From positions 1 to 64,000 of the forward strand of contig JASAMV010008941.1 of the NCBI GenBank assembly GCA_030248065.1: a stretch of 64,000 nt of DNA, in the 5' to 3' direction. How positions within the stretch are numbered: the stretch's first letter is position 1; the number at the start of each line of letters is the position of its first letter. Below the pieces are notes generated by a model. The model was not told where the DNA came from and made no database searches. It worked only from the letters and a program-made list of their open reading frames with translations. This document shows positions 28,370 to 37,055 of this stretch, piece after piece. The DNA comes from Rhynchonema sp. JSB1_4 (Eukaryota > Nematoda > Chromadorea > Monhysterida > Xyalidae). The position numbers and the translations under genes were made by a program.

Positions 28370-28694
28370 CACAAAGCTGGCTCCAAGTTGAACTGCTTTC
28401 TAATTCGTTGATCAAAAGACTGAGATTATCGATCTTGTGCACAATCGCTACTTTGCAGAGAAAGACCACGAACACGGCAACGCGAGCACATGAAAACACA
28501 GAGTCGTGAAACATCACTTCCAGAATTACTTTGCATCGGCCGGGGTCTGGAATTTCTTGCGCCAAACTTTCTAGTTCCGCTCCATGTTTTTCTTCCGTGA
28601 AAACACAGTGCGCAAAAAAAACTGTATCATCCAAAGACGGTGAGTTGCCACACAAATATTCGTAAAATGTCTCTATGATATGGCGCACTGACAT
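28347..28694 (-). CDS. Bcl-2-like apoptosis regulator candidate
   Basis: 115 aa from ATG 28694. The segment EVMFHDSVFSCARVAVFVVFL fits the BH1 pattern of Bcl-2 proteins (acidic residue, F-x-D, then a small residue and Arg within a hydrophobic helix), although the usual N-W-G-R is here S-C-A-R. TWSQLCDAV at the end could be BH2. No C-terminal membrane anchor. It is shorter than typical viral Bcl-2 proteins (about 140-180 aa). Homologues block mitochondrial apoptosis by binding BH3 proteins. It is followed by a possible relative and preceded by dUTPase. The assignment rests on pattern only and needs a structure-based test. Confidence 0.45.
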   Translation of the reverse strand: MSVRHIIETFYEYLCGNSPSLDDTVFFAHCVFTEEKHGAELESLAQEIPDPGRCKVILEVMFHDSVFSCARVAVFVVFLCKVAIVHKIDNLSLLINELESSSTWSQLCDAVENVV

Positions 28695-28726
28695 ACCGCA
28701 GGTTAGAAAAATAAGGTGTGCTTTTA

Positions 28727-29155
28727 TTAAAACTGTCCCGTGCTTCCCAAGCAACCTTCTCCGCGACTAGATGTTTCGGGCTGGAAGTCTTGATCGTTGA
28801 TCAGATCAATGTGCAAATATGGATGGATAACAAGCTGAGCCACACGCATGCCTTTGCGAACTGAGAACGAGCTGTTGCCAAGATTTTGTAACACACAAAA
28901 TATTTCTCCTTGGTATCCCTGATCAACAATCGACGATGTAGTGATAACAGAACAGGCAGCAAGGGAAGACCGACTGATCAGCTGTGCATATGTATGTTGG
29001 GGCAAGAATAGCCGAAATCCTAGATTAATAATAACATTTGAATACGGATGAATTACAACGTCTTTGGGGCTGAAAACATCATAGGCCAGATCTGATTTGT
29101 GCTGCTTCGCTGGCAAAATAGCAAACTCGCTGGTTAGCTGTACTCTGGCGTTCAT
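28727..29155 (-). CDS. dut: dUTPase (trimeric type)
   Basis: 142 aa, ATG at 29155, a normal length for the family. All five motifs are visible in order: AYDVFS, ISRSSLA, VDQGYQGEIF, RKGMRVAQLVI and RGEGCLGSTG. The catalytic Asp and the sugar-stacking Tyr in motif 3 are present. It hydrolyses dUTP to dUMP, keeping uracil out of DNA and feeding thymidylate synthesis. A minus-strand ATTTAAAGG element lies about 35 nt upstream (near 29185). Unlike the kinase-like proteins of this element, this enzyme looks intact. Confidence 0.93.
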   Translation of the reverse strand: MNARVQLTSEFAILPAKQHKSDLAYDVFSPKDVVIHPYSNVIINLGFRLFLPQHTYAQLISRSSLAACSVITTSSIVDQGYQGEIFCVLQNLGNSSFSVRKGMRVAQLVIHPYLHIDLINDQDFQPETSSRGEGCLGSTGQF

Positions 29156-29216
29156 ACTGTGTTTATGGTCAGGCTTGCGGTTGCCTTTAAATATGCAGCG
29201 ATGTAAACACGACTGT

Positions 29217-29828
29217 TTATTGTTTTTTTGTTGTGTCTGAGAACACTAACAACATTGCGTCGCTAGCATTCTTTGCCATTTGAGTGACCCAGTTCTGTGC
29301 CGTTTCGTAGGTTAAGACAAGAATGCTACCAGGATTCAAAAAATAGGGGACAAAACTAAGCGGTAGTACATTTTTTGTCTTGGTCTGTAACAATGTAATC
29401 TTTATGTTCCCACCAAGCGCGACAAGACACACAGATGCTCCCGGTCGAAGTTGCCGCCCAATGGGGCACAACGGAACGGTCTCTTCTTGTTCTGATGGAT
29501 AATGGGTCAGCAAGGTGCCATTGAAGGTGCCAACTAAGTGAGCGTCTAAAACACTGGCCATTGTATCCAGAATACGGTCGGAGGGCTGAAATTCCACATA
29601 GGGGCCGCTCTCAAACGTGACGCATGGGGAAGCATACACTCGCTTTTTTATATTAAGCTCGTCAAAGAACACCACACTTTTTAGATAGTTATGTATCCTG
29701 TGCTGCAACGCATCCGAGAACACCTTATGTATTTCAATCACATCGAAATTCTCAAAGACGGCCACGTGACGCCAGGTGTCGACGTGTGGAAACTTTAGTA
29801 TGCTAAGTTCGTAAAAAATCGAGTCCAT
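29217..29828 (-). CDS. AlkB-like 2OG-Fe(II) dioxygenase homologue lacking metal ligands
   Basis: 203 aa, ATG at 29828. From residue about 95 the order of elements follows AlkB proteins: FNGTLLTHYPS (family F-N-x-x-L-x-N-x-Y), then a region ending LRPGASVCLVALGG (family A-P-G-S-x-I-A-S-V-S-L-G), then LNPGSILVLTYETAQNWVTQM (family H-G-S-L-L-x-M-x-x-x-T-Q-x-x-W-x-H). The HxD pair and distal His are not present at the matching places, nor the Arg of the last strand. If the alignment is right the protein cannot bind iron as AlkB does. It is the first gene inside the right terminal repeat. Similarity is by eye. Confidence 0.45.
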   Translation of the reverse strand: MDSIFYELSILKFPHVDTWRHVAVFENFDVIEIHKVFSDALQHRIHNYLKSVVFFDELNIKKRVYASPCVTFESGPYVEFQPSDRILDTMASVLDAHLVGTFNGTLLTHYPSEQEETVPLCPIGRQLRPGASVCLVALGGNIKITLLQTKTKNVLPLSFVPYFLNPGSILVLTYETAQNWVTQMAKNASDAMLLVFSDTTKKQ

Positions 29829-29936
29829 CGCAAATGATCTGAGGTCTGATGGGAGGCCGTTTTGTCAGTAGGTTGTTGTTGTTGTTGTTATTGTTGGAGT
29901 TGACCTGAAACAATAGAGGCGTCGACCGCGTCATTA

Positions 29937-29951
29937 TTGGCAGCGTGCCAA
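29937..29951. promoter_or_regulatory. Perfect NFI-type palindrome (right, inner copy)
   Basis: TTGGC at 29937 and GCCAA at 29947 with a 5-nt spacer, 93-107 nt from the right tip. The mirror image of the site at 3171-3185. Confidence 0.7.
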
Positions 29952-29994
29952 AATTCGGCGCAGGTTTACTTTTGTGTTCTGCATGACGTCATTA

Positions 29995-30009
29995 TTGGCG
30001 GGTTGCCAA
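29995..30009. promoter_or_regulatory. Perfect NFI-type palindrome (right, outer copy)
   Basis: TTGGC at 29995 and GCCAA at 30005, 35-49 nt from the right tip, next to TGACGTCA. The mirror image of 3113-3127. Confidence 0.75.
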
Positions 30010-30043
30010 GATTTGGGTCCAGGTTTTGTCCTACTACACTACT

Positions 30044-30048
30044 GCGCC
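30044..30048. repeat. 5-bp target-site duplication, right copy (GCGCC)
   Basis: Same five bases as 3074-3078, directly after the right terminus. Confidence 0.85.
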
Positions 30049-32587
30049 CTCCATACAAATGATCAAACACGTTCATAACAGGTGGAATTTCGACCTTTTT
30101 GGCCCACTGAATGAACTCAGACGTTTCACGAATTTTGGCAAAGTCACAGGCCCACATGGTGATGTACCTAGGCACCAAGGCTCTGATGATAATATCGCGT
30201 TTTAGCGTTTTTTGATAGACATCAGCAAAGGTTTGGCGGCCCCTCCCAACCTTATCTTGGTGGTTGGGGACGCACCGCACGCATGCGTGTACATAGCAAC
30301 CTCGGTAATCAAATGCTATTTTGATTTTACCGTCGCTGTCAATAACAGCTCCATCCAAATAAAATTGTTTTACTTTAGGTTCTGTGCTGTTCGACGCGGT
30401 ATGTATAAATGTTTGTCGTTTATGTGCCTCCCAGGCTAGCCAGATTTGGCTCTCTTCTGAATAAACGTTTTTAGCTCGCCAACCCGTAATGGGCATGATA
30501 ACGAGCGCCGATTTTGGCATGAACAACTTCCTATAGACTTTATCGGTCACATTCGGTAAGCTGAGACCTTCGTTAAACGGACACACGTTTGTCATTTCCA
30601 TGAACAAACGTCTGAAAGTGAGACATCCAGATTTCAGAATATCAACATCTTGTTTCGTGTAAACGTAAAGCCAGTCTTGGAGGTCGAACTCATGCTCGCT
30701 CGCTTTTGCGTACCATTCATTGAAATCAGCGAGACGCGTTGAATTCATTTGCTCGGGACAAAAGTACTCCCGATTTGGGATTTTCCCTTTATAATTCAGG
30801 TTTGAAATGGATAAAAATTTATACGGGCAAAAAGACTTCTTTTGCTCAATGCCAAGCATTGTTGAGAAACTATCCAGACTGAAACTCAGAAACGAGAGTG
30901 AGTCGATGAATTTTATTGTTCTGTAAGTCATAGCCAAAAGTCGCGTACCTCTAAAAATGACTTTAGGTGCGTGACTGGTTCTTAGCATCTCTCTCAGAAC
31001 AAATAAACTGTCAAACCCGCCTGCGTTATGTGCGATTGCGATCAGATGTTTCATGCCCAAGACCCAAGTTGTAAACTCCTGCATGCACTTTGTCCCCTGA
31101 AACACCTTTTCTTGGTTGCCAATACAATCGGGTGTGCATGCTGTTTTAGTGCACACGGTCATACAAACAATATAAATTACAGAATGTTCGAACGTGTTTC
31201 TCGCAACCTGGTTAGCCTGGCTCTCAAAATCATAGAACAGAAAATGACATTTTTGCTTTGGTGGGCTTTTATAAACTGGAATGTAGCACAGATGATCAGG
31301 TTGCATATAATCCTTGCAACAAAAGCACCAATTGGAATTACATTTGTGGACTGAGTTTTTTCGATTTTGATACACTTTTTCGCATTTTTCACATTTTTTC
31401 AACCATTCACAGATTGATTTTGATTTCTGTCCGCGTTTATTTGTTTGTTTATTATGGTTTTTTATGCATTGGGCGGGCATTACTCTATGACAGCGGTCGC
31501 ACGCCATAAGTTTCCCTTTTTGGGTGCAACTTGCATTAAAACAGAAACGACATTTCGATTTTTCACACAAATGGTCTTTTTTGGCTGTATAACTTTTACT
31601 GCAACTAAAACACCAATAACGACCACCAAAGTACCCAATCGAGTTTATAAGCACGTAATGTTCGTCAGAGTACGCCAGATTTATTCTTTTCTCAGTTTTT
31701 GTTGGCCCCAAATACGGTGGGGCGTTGTTGTTATTGGAATCGTAAACATTAATCTGGTACTGGCCCATATATTCCTGAATTTTATGTATTTCACTGCGCC
31801 CAACAACTTGATTTGGTGCCACTCCCACCAATTGTCGTAAATGTTCAGACTCCTGTTTTTGTCGTTTTGTGCTCCGAATCAAATTTCTAAACTCGTTCCG
31901 ACTTTTTAGTTTGGCGACGCCCAGACAAATTGCAACAAACGCACAATTATTGTTATTGCATTCAGGTTTCACCACGCTTGCGCCTCCAGATAAATCTTGC
32001 ACGCGCACAATTCTAATTTTCAGGATTTCTGACATATTTACATGCTCCTGTGATTCGAGCACTCTTGAGAGTAAAGCAATTAGCTTTTCTGGTTTGGCTT
32101 CTCTAAAATGGTCAAACTGGACCAAAATTGGTCTGTTAAACTTTTCGTGATCAATACTGAACCCAATTTTGTCGTTTGGGCGAGCATCTGCACTTACTTG
32201 TTTGATGCTGTCACTTATTGCGCTTGACAAAAGTTGGTCAGGTTCTTCCCCATGATTTCGAATTTGGAGCTCATACTGACTAGCGTAAGTTTTGAATCTT
32301 TTTACATAAACCTGGTCGATCATCTTTAGTGTCCACCTGCGCGGTTGTGACGCCCCAGGCTGTCCAAGTTCTGGGCTAGGGGGCAAATCGGGATTGACCG
32401 GAAACAGTTCAGGACTTGGTGTGCGGCTGCGTCCGCCACCGCTCATTTCTTGACAAGGTACCCATAATTCAGGATCACACATTTCCATGTCACTAACGTA
32501 CCCACCATAAGTTTCGTATTTCTGCCACGGGTCAACATCAGTCCATAAACTTGGATCACAAAGTTCTGAATCAGTGACATAATCCAT
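30044..32587 (-). pseudogene. polB: Protein-primed DNA polymerase B, N-terminal part, outer element (interrupted gene)
   Basis: ATG at 32587. In order: a Ser/Pro/Glu-rich start (residues 1-90), a helical region, a segment CNNNNCAFVAI...YSDEHYVLIN common at the N-terminus of metazoan Polinton polymerases, several Cys/His zinc-finger-like pairs (residues about 320-450), ExoI FYDFES, ExoII AHNAGGFDS, ExoIII YTKQDVDIL, and the Polinton-specific Cys/His insert FDYRGCYVHACVRC. The coding sequence breaks off at 30044, just before palm motif A, where the inner element is inserted. The frame runs on into the terminal repeat to a stop at 29966, so a truncated protein of about 870 aa with exonuclease but no polymerase domain could still be made. 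Confidence 0.88.
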
Positions 32588-32606
32588 AGCGCACCCTTAA
32601 TGCAAA

Positions 32607-33122
32607 ATGGCAACTTTGACAAACGTTGTCGTCAAGGGAACTTTGAAAACTGAACTGGATTTAAAGATGTGCGCTGGTGCACTGATGGGGGTTTACGAAC
32701 CAAAAAAGTTCCAAATGGTGCGTTGGAAAACTCATTTGGGTACCTTTATGCTATTCAGAAACGGAAGTTTCGTGATTAATGGATTGAAAAGCAGACAACA
32801 GGTGCAGGACGCTTTCACTTTCATGCTGGCAGCACTGAACACAAAATGTGGGGTCTATATAAAACCTGAGACAAAATCAACGCTAACTGTATGCAACATG
32901 GTGTATGTAGGGAGCCTGGGGCGTGTGCTTGACCTGAACAAGTTGAATAATCTCAGAATTGTTCAATTCAATCCCGAAATATTTAATGGAGGCATGATGC
33001 GCATAAATCATGTGACAGTGGTTCTATTCAGAACTGGCAAATTTTTATTGAAAAACATAAAATCTGAAAGCGAGATGAATAATTGTGTGTCTCATTTGAA
33101 ATCTGTTCTCAGCAACCATTAA
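32607..33122 (+). CDS. TATA-binding-protein-like protein
   Basis: 171 aa, ATG at 32607. It consists of two related halves (about residues 4-84 and 92-168), each with the TBP repeat pattern: NVVVKGTLKTELDLK / MVYVGSLGRVLDLN, then a helix, EPKKF / NPEIF, a strand-turn, TFMLFRNGSFVINGLKS / TVVLFRTGKFLLKNIKS and a long helix. The F-x-(S/T)-G-K/S-F-hydrophobic turn with following N/T-G-x-K-S is diagnostic of TBP halves. Length equals the TBP core without the variable N-terminus. It is divergent from the PolB gene, with only 19 nt between the two start codons. It may recruit polymerase II to the element's promoters or compete with host TBP. I do not know of this gene as a standard Polinton component. 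Confidence 0.8.
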   Translation: MATLTNVVVKGTLKTELDLKMCAGALMGVYEPKKFQMVRWKTHLGTFMLFRNGSFVINGLKSRQQVQDAFTFMLAALNTKCGVYIKPETKSTLTVCNMVYVGSLGRVLDLNKLNNLRIVQFNPEIFNGGMMRINHVTVVLFRTGKFLLKNIKSESEMNNCVSHLKSVLSNH

Positions 33123-33148
33123 CGTTTTCACACATTCAAAAAATAAAA

Positions 33149-33451
33149 ATGGCGCAACGTGTCTTTCTAATAGCTTTCTTTGCTGTGGGACTTAGTTTTG
33201 TGTGCATTCTGTTCGCCCTCACTTTTTCACACCACCCATGTGTGATACCAATTACATACGTTGAGTTCTTTTGCAAGTCAGTGCACTCAGTCCAGCACAC
33301 TTCTGTTAACAACACAATAACATTTACTCAGTCTGACCAGCCAGCAACCAAAGGGTGCCTTGAATACGTGCAAAACGTTTTGTCCAAAATAACGTGCAAA
33401 AACGTGCAAGTTGGAGTTTGGAATGGCACGATGCTTGTTTCGACCGCTTGA
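33149..33451 (+). CDS. Small single-pass membrane or secreted protein
   Basis: 100 aa, ATG at 33149 (preceded by AAAATAAAA). The N-terminus VFLIAFFAVGLSFVCILFAL is a signal anchor or signal peptide. The following 75 residues contain four Cys and two N-glycosylation sites (NNT, NGT), suggesting a lumenal or external domain. The end overlaps the ATPase start by 29 nt. No family recognised. Small membrane proteins with this layout occur in many virus-like elements. Confidence 0.55.
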   Translation: MAQRVFLIAFFAVGLSFVCILFALTFSHHPCVIPITYVEFFCKSVHSVQHTSVNNTITFTQSDQPATKGCLEYVQNVLSKITCKNVQVGVWNGTMLVSTA

Positions 33452-34067
33452 GGAAAGTTTTGACGCACGTATAAAAGTACCAGCCAGACTCATTGTGCAT
33501 GGGTCATCTTGTAGCGGGAAATCAGTGCTGTGCAAAAATTTGGTGACGTTTTGTGATATCATTTTCGATCGCCCGCCCGCATTGATATTGGTATGCTATA
33601 AAGGCCAACCTGACCAGTATGAAAGCTTAAAATGTGATCCGAGAGTCGTTTTGATGGAAGGCTTTCCAGATCAGCGCCTAATAGAAAATGCCGAATCACG
33701 TCCATCATTTATTGTCATAGACGACCGATTGAGTCAGTTAGACCAAGCCGGTGAATGGTTTATTCGGCTAAGCCATCATCTTGATTGCAGCGTGTGTATA
33801 ACAACTCAACAACTTTTTCACAAAAGTTTACGAGTTTTGCGGCTAAATGCGTCGGGGTTCTTTTTTCTCAAATCGCCAAGTGATGTTTCATCCATTAACG
33901 TGGTGGCACGCCAAATATCCAGAAATTACAATAAAATTCTGAGAGCTTATGAGCTGGCAACTGAAAATAATTACTCTCATTTATTCGTCGATTGTTCACT
34001 AGAAACACCCGACAGATTCAGATTGCGCTCAAACATTACTGAAGTGCCACAAATTTGTTATATGTAA
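33423..34067 (+). CDS. FtsK/HerA-type packaging ATPase (outer element)
   Basis: 214 aa from ATG 33423. Canonical Walker A (HGSSCSGKSVL) and Walker B (SFIVIDDRLS), then a sensor-like CITTQQLFHK. Family and position match Polinton packaging ATPases, which translocate the genome into the capsid. Its intact P-loop contrasts with the inner element's copy. The next gene starts 2 nt after the stop. Confidence 0.9.
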   Translation: MARCLFRPLEESFDARIKVPARLIVHGSSCSGKSVLCKNLVTFCDIIFDRPPALILVCYKGQPDQYESLKCDPRVVLMEGFPDQRLIENAESRPSFIVIDDRLSQLDQAGEWFIRLSHHLDCSVCITTQQLFHKSLRVLRLNASGFFFLKSPSDVSSINVVARQISRNYNKILRAYELATENNYSHLFVDCSLETPDRFRLRSNITEVPQICYM

Positions 34068-34069
34068 CA

Positions 34070-34390
34070 ATGGGTATCAAACGTCTGAAACGAAATAAAC
34101 TTTTCCTGGAGTTACTTGCCGGTGCGAGCAAGAAGCGAAAGTCCACCATTAATAACGCTACTGATGACCAAATAAAGTGTGTGAGTGACATTTCCATTAA
34201 CGTCATGCTGTCCAGTTTACAACTGGAACCAGCAATTCTCAGAAAACTGAAAAAGTTCCGGAAATTGGTCAGGACATTGGCTAACCCAAATGTGTCGCTG
34301 AACAGGAAACGAAAATTACTTGCTAAAGCCAAAAAAAGTTTCATCAAACTTATCATAAACCCGGCTTTGGAGTTACTGAACGATGGGTGA
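34070..34390 (+). CDS. Small basic protein conserved in metazoan Polintons (outer element)
   Basis: 106 aa, ATG at 34070. Starts with a basic stretch (GIKRLKRNKLFLE), then a conserved-looking CVSDISINVML, and a Lys/Arg-rich helical part (NVSLNRKRKLLAKAKKS). This pattern is familiar from short basic ORFs next to the ATPase in metazoan Polinton/adintovirus elements. A role in DNA condensation or capsid lining is inferred. Its last codons overlap the start of the 202-aa gene by 8 nt. Confidence 0.68.
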   Translation: MGIKRLKRNKLFLELLAGASKKRKSTINNATDDQIKCVSDISINVMLSSLQLEPAILRKLKKFRKLVRTLANPNVSLNRKRKLLAKAKKSFIKLIINPALELLNDG

Positions 34391-34991
34391 CGTGTCCAAA
34401 TGGTACTTGTACCCAAAAAGTCTCGGTCCTAGCCCGGCGGCGCCTTTGTTATCAAAATTGGATCTTGAAATGCAAACGATTTTACGCTCAAATATGCCCT
34501 CTGACGAAAAGCTGAAACTTTATAATCAGGTTCTAGGCAGACACGTTACGATATCTGAGTCGAATAAAAATTACCGTACCCCCATGCTTGAAGCTGAGCA
34601 CAAACCACAACGACCAGAGGAAAAACCCTCGTATCATCTCATACCGACAAAAAGAGGCAAACGTGCTGCTGAGCAGCTACAAGCTTATATTGGCGACTTA
34701 TTTGACGATTCGGATCGCCTGATTGTCAAGGGTGAAGCTGTGCCATCAACAAATCGATGGGATATTCTCAACCATTTAGTATCAGGTCAAAAATCACGTA
34801 CCAACCCGCCAACTGGGACAGGCTTTGTGCTGAAAGAGCTGGAAGCGCGCAACGTGCCAGAAACACTACTCATTAACCCGAATTTACGAACTCCAGCTCG
34901 CGCGAACACGTCAAGTTTACCAACCACGCCTCGTACACCAAAAACTCGTCACCGCATAAGACGAACGAAACAGTACTCTGAACAAGAATAA
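34383..34991 (+). CDS. 202-aa structural-type protein (outer element)
   Basis: ATG at 34383. The N-terminal 60 residues hold a helix (SDEKLKLYNQVLGRHV) of the type seen in a Polinton protein usually encoded next to the ATPase. The middle is Pro/Glu-rich. Residues 95-135 look globular, and the C-terminus is Arg/Thr/Pro-rich and basic. Function unknown; the position between core protein and integrase matches the 161-aa gene of the inner element only loosely. The stop TAA shares its last A with the integrase ATG (TAATG). Confidence 0.6.
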   Translation: MGDVSKWYLYPKSLGPSPAAPLLSKLDLEMQTILRSNMPSDEKLKLYNQVLGRHVTISESNKNYRTPMLEAEHKPQRPEEKPSYHLIPTKRGKRAAEQLQAYIGDLFDDSDRLIVKGEAVPSTNRWDILNHLVSGQKSRTNPPTGTGFVLKELEARNVPETLLINPNLRTPARANTSSLPTTPRTPKTRHRIRRTKQYSEQE

Positions 34992-35917
34992 TGCAAAAAT
35001 TGCTGAAAAGATTGTATTATAGTGGTCCCACTCGGCATGCTGGCCAATCGGCCATATTGCGCCAAGCAAAATCCCACAATCCGCTCATAACACAAAAAAA
35101 TGTCGAGGATTTTCTCGAACGACAACCCACGTATACCCTCCATAAACCAAAACGTCATAAATTTCGCAGAACTAAAACTTTCGCTTTCGGCATTGACCAT
35201 ACGCTACAATGTGACACAGCGCACATGATAAAACTTGCTCAGTGGAACGACGACGTCAAATATTTACTTTGTGTGATATGCTGTTTTTCACGATTCCTTT
35301 GGGTGAGGCCTTTACGAGACAAACGCCCCGAAACAATAGCACCCGCACTCAAGAGTATTCTTGACAACACGAGACAAACGGTGCTCTCAATTTGTACGGA
35401 TGCAAGCACCGAGTTCTTGGGTCCCGTCAAACAGTTACTGGCTGACAGAGGTATTGAGCACATTGTGCTGAGAACCAGTAAATTTCACGCAGCTATAGTA
35501 GAACGCAGAATAAAAACCTTGAAGCGGCGCATTTATGCTTATCTGACCGATAATAATACATTCCGTTACATTGATGCGCTACAAAACATATGTAACGCCC
35601 TGAACAACAGTTATCACCGCATAATGCGTCGTACACCAGTTTCCATTAACGCAGGAAACGAAATTGAAATTCTGAAAAGTCGTCTGAAAGGGACCAAACA
35701 AAAAGTCAAGCCACGTTACAGTGTTGATGATAAAGTGCGAATAGAAAAAGAGAAAGGTGCATTTGATCGCGCATTTACCAAAAACTATACAGACGAGATT
35801 TTCACAATTTCCAAGGTCTTGAAACATGACCCACCTCTATATATTTTGAAAGATGTTTCAGGGCAAGATCTTGAAGGCAAGTTTTACGAAAAGGAACTGT
35901 CCTGCACAAAGCAGTAA
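34991..35917 (+). CDS. int: Retroviral-type DDE integrase (outer element)
   Basis: 308 aa, ATG at 34991. N-terminal LYYSGPTRHAGQSAI helix, then the catalytic core with Asp in LQCDTAHM, Asp in ICTDASTEF and Glu in IVERRIKTLK (33 residues between the last two). The C-terminal SVDDKVRIEKEKGAFDRAFTKNY...IF is a chromo/SH3-like domain typical of Polinton integrases. Catalytic triad complete. It starts on the stop of the preceding gene. Confidence 0.93.
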   Translation: MQKLLKRLYYSGPTRHAGQSAILRQAKSHNPLITQKNVEDFLERQPTYTLHKPKRHKFRRTKTFAFGIDHTLQCDTAHMIKLAQWNDDVKYLLCVICCFSRFLWVRPLRDKRPETIAPALKSILDNTRQTVLSICTDASTEFLGPVKQLLADRGIEHIVLRTSKFHAAIVERRIKTLKRRIYAYLTDNNTFRYIDALQNICNALNNSYHRIMRRTPVSINAGNEIEILKSRLKGTKQKVKPRYSVDDKVRIEKEKGAFDRAFTKNYTDEIFTISKVLKHDPPLYILKDVSGQDLEGKFYEKELSCTKQ

Positions 35918-35984
35918 ATTGGCACTTAAGTGCATCCCTATTATCGGTCTGTTTATCTTGTCACTGATCAGGTTCGTTACAAGA

Positions 35985-37055
35985 ATGGAAAGTTTTCATC
36001 TGACCCTCGTATCCAATTCATTCACAAACACATCCAGCAGTCATTCTGATTTTCAAATTTTGTTGCCGCGCCCGGTTCAGTTGACCGGACGCTGGCAGTG
36101 TGCTCTCAGAGAAATAAGTTTCAGTCGAACTTGGTCAAACATTGGAGGTAATCTTTTTATTCGCACAAAAAATGGGTTATTCAAAAAATCTTTGCCTCTA
36201 GCCTATTATGGCAATATCAATGAACTTTTATCACTCATAAACAAAACCGAAACATCAGCAGTTAGTCAAGCAGAGCATGTGCGCTTACCACGCAGTGCAC
36301 CAAACAGTACAGTTCCCAAACCTGTCGCACTGACCACTAGTGTCGGGGACCAGACCCAAGCACCATCTGGTTCAGTCACGGTCACAAAACACACAAGTCC
36401 AGTTCCGGTAACAAAACCACCAAGTCCAGTTCCGGTCACAAAACCCTCAAGTCCAGTTCCGGTCACAAAACCCACGAGTCCAGTTGCGGTTCCAAAAAGC
36501 AAGAAAGACAAAGTTGCCAAACCCAGCAAAGCATCAAAACCCAAAACAACCAAAGTGGAAAAATTAAAAAAGACTGAGAAAAAACATCCAGTAGAAAAAC
36601 GCCATCCCAGAAACCCCACTTTAACTTTTGAGCTGAAAAACAACTTTGTGCATGTTAAACTTGGTCGGGATGTTGTGGATGTGCATCTCGACCCATCATT
36701 GCAATATGGTCTTGGTTTCAGTGAACCAGTAATCAACAAAAGCTCAAAAGCCTCATATCCGTTTGATTTGTCTGGTGGTATCACCTCTCTGATGGTTTAT
36801 TCCAATATCATTGCTGAAAGTATTGTGTCAGACGCTTGGGCGCCATTACTAAAAGTTGTGTACATTAAGGACAAAATTGGGTACGGTGAACGCATAACCG
36901 AATCATTCGACAATCCTCTTTTCGTCGATGTGCTAAAAAACAATTTCGATAGTATTGGAATCCGCATCTTGACCACATCCGGTCAGCCTGTTGAATTAAC
37001 CAACCCAGACACCGTATTGGTGCTAGAATTCCGAAGACAGCAGATGTTTCAATAA
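35985..37055 (+). CDS. Minor capsid (penton-like) protein with Pro/Lys-rich repeat insert (outer element)
   Basis: 356 aa from ATG 35985; the frame is open upstream into the integrase but MESFHLTLVSNS is the typical start of this family, followed by DFQILLPRPVQLTGRWQ. Residues about 95-205 are an insert with four copies of a 10-aa unit (SPVPVTKP-type, 36398-36490) and then a Lys-rich stretch. The C-terminal part ends VLVLEFRR, matching Polinton penton proteins. The repeat insert might be a surface-exposed or DNA-binding extension. Stop and next start overlap (TAATG at 37053-37057). Confidence 0.82.
   Translation: MESFHLTLVSNSFTNTSSSHSDFQILLPRPVQLTGRWQCALREISFSRTWSNIGGNLFIRTKNGLFKKSLPLAYYGNINELLSLINKTETSAVSQAEHVRLPRSAPNSTVPKPVALTTSVGDQTQAPSGSVTVTKHTSPVPVTKPPSPVPVTKPSSPVPVTKPTSPVAVPKSKKDKVAKPSKASKPKTTKVEKLKKTEKKHPVEKRHPRNPTLTFELKNNFVHVKLGRDVVDVHLDPSLQYGLGFSEPVINKSSKASYPFDLSGGITSLMVYSNIIAESIVSDAWAPLLKVVYIKDKIGYGERITESFDNPLFVDVLKNNFDSIGIRILTTSGQPVELTNPDTVLVLEFRRQQMFQ

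Larger units (their letters stand above)
3079..30043. mobile_element. Inner Polinton/adintovirus-type element, complete, 26,965 bp
   Basis: It starts AGTAGTGTAGTAGGAC and ends with the inverse of that sequence, the AG...CT termini typical of Polintons. The terminal inverted repeats are about 125 bp and a GCGCC duplication flanks it. Inside are a family B polymerase, retroviral-type integrase, packaging ATPase, adenain-like protease, major and minor capsid proteins and Arg-rich core proteins, plus about a dozen accessory genes. It sits inside the polymerase gene of another Polinton. At 27 kb it is longer than the 15-20 kb common for Polintons. The few terminal-repeat mismatches suggest a fairly recent insertion. 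Confidence 0.93.
29919..30043 (-). repeat. Right terminal inverted repeat of inner element
   Basis: Inverse of 3079-3203. Ends CCTACTACACTACT. A few mismatches to the left copy lie in the inner 45 nt. A (GTT)n run lies just inside, near 29872-29893. Confidence 0.92.

Noticed and set aside
33083..33148. Longer start of the small membrane protein
   Set aside because: The upstream codons overlap the TBP-like gene; ATG 33149 puts the hydrophobic signal at the N-terminus as expected.
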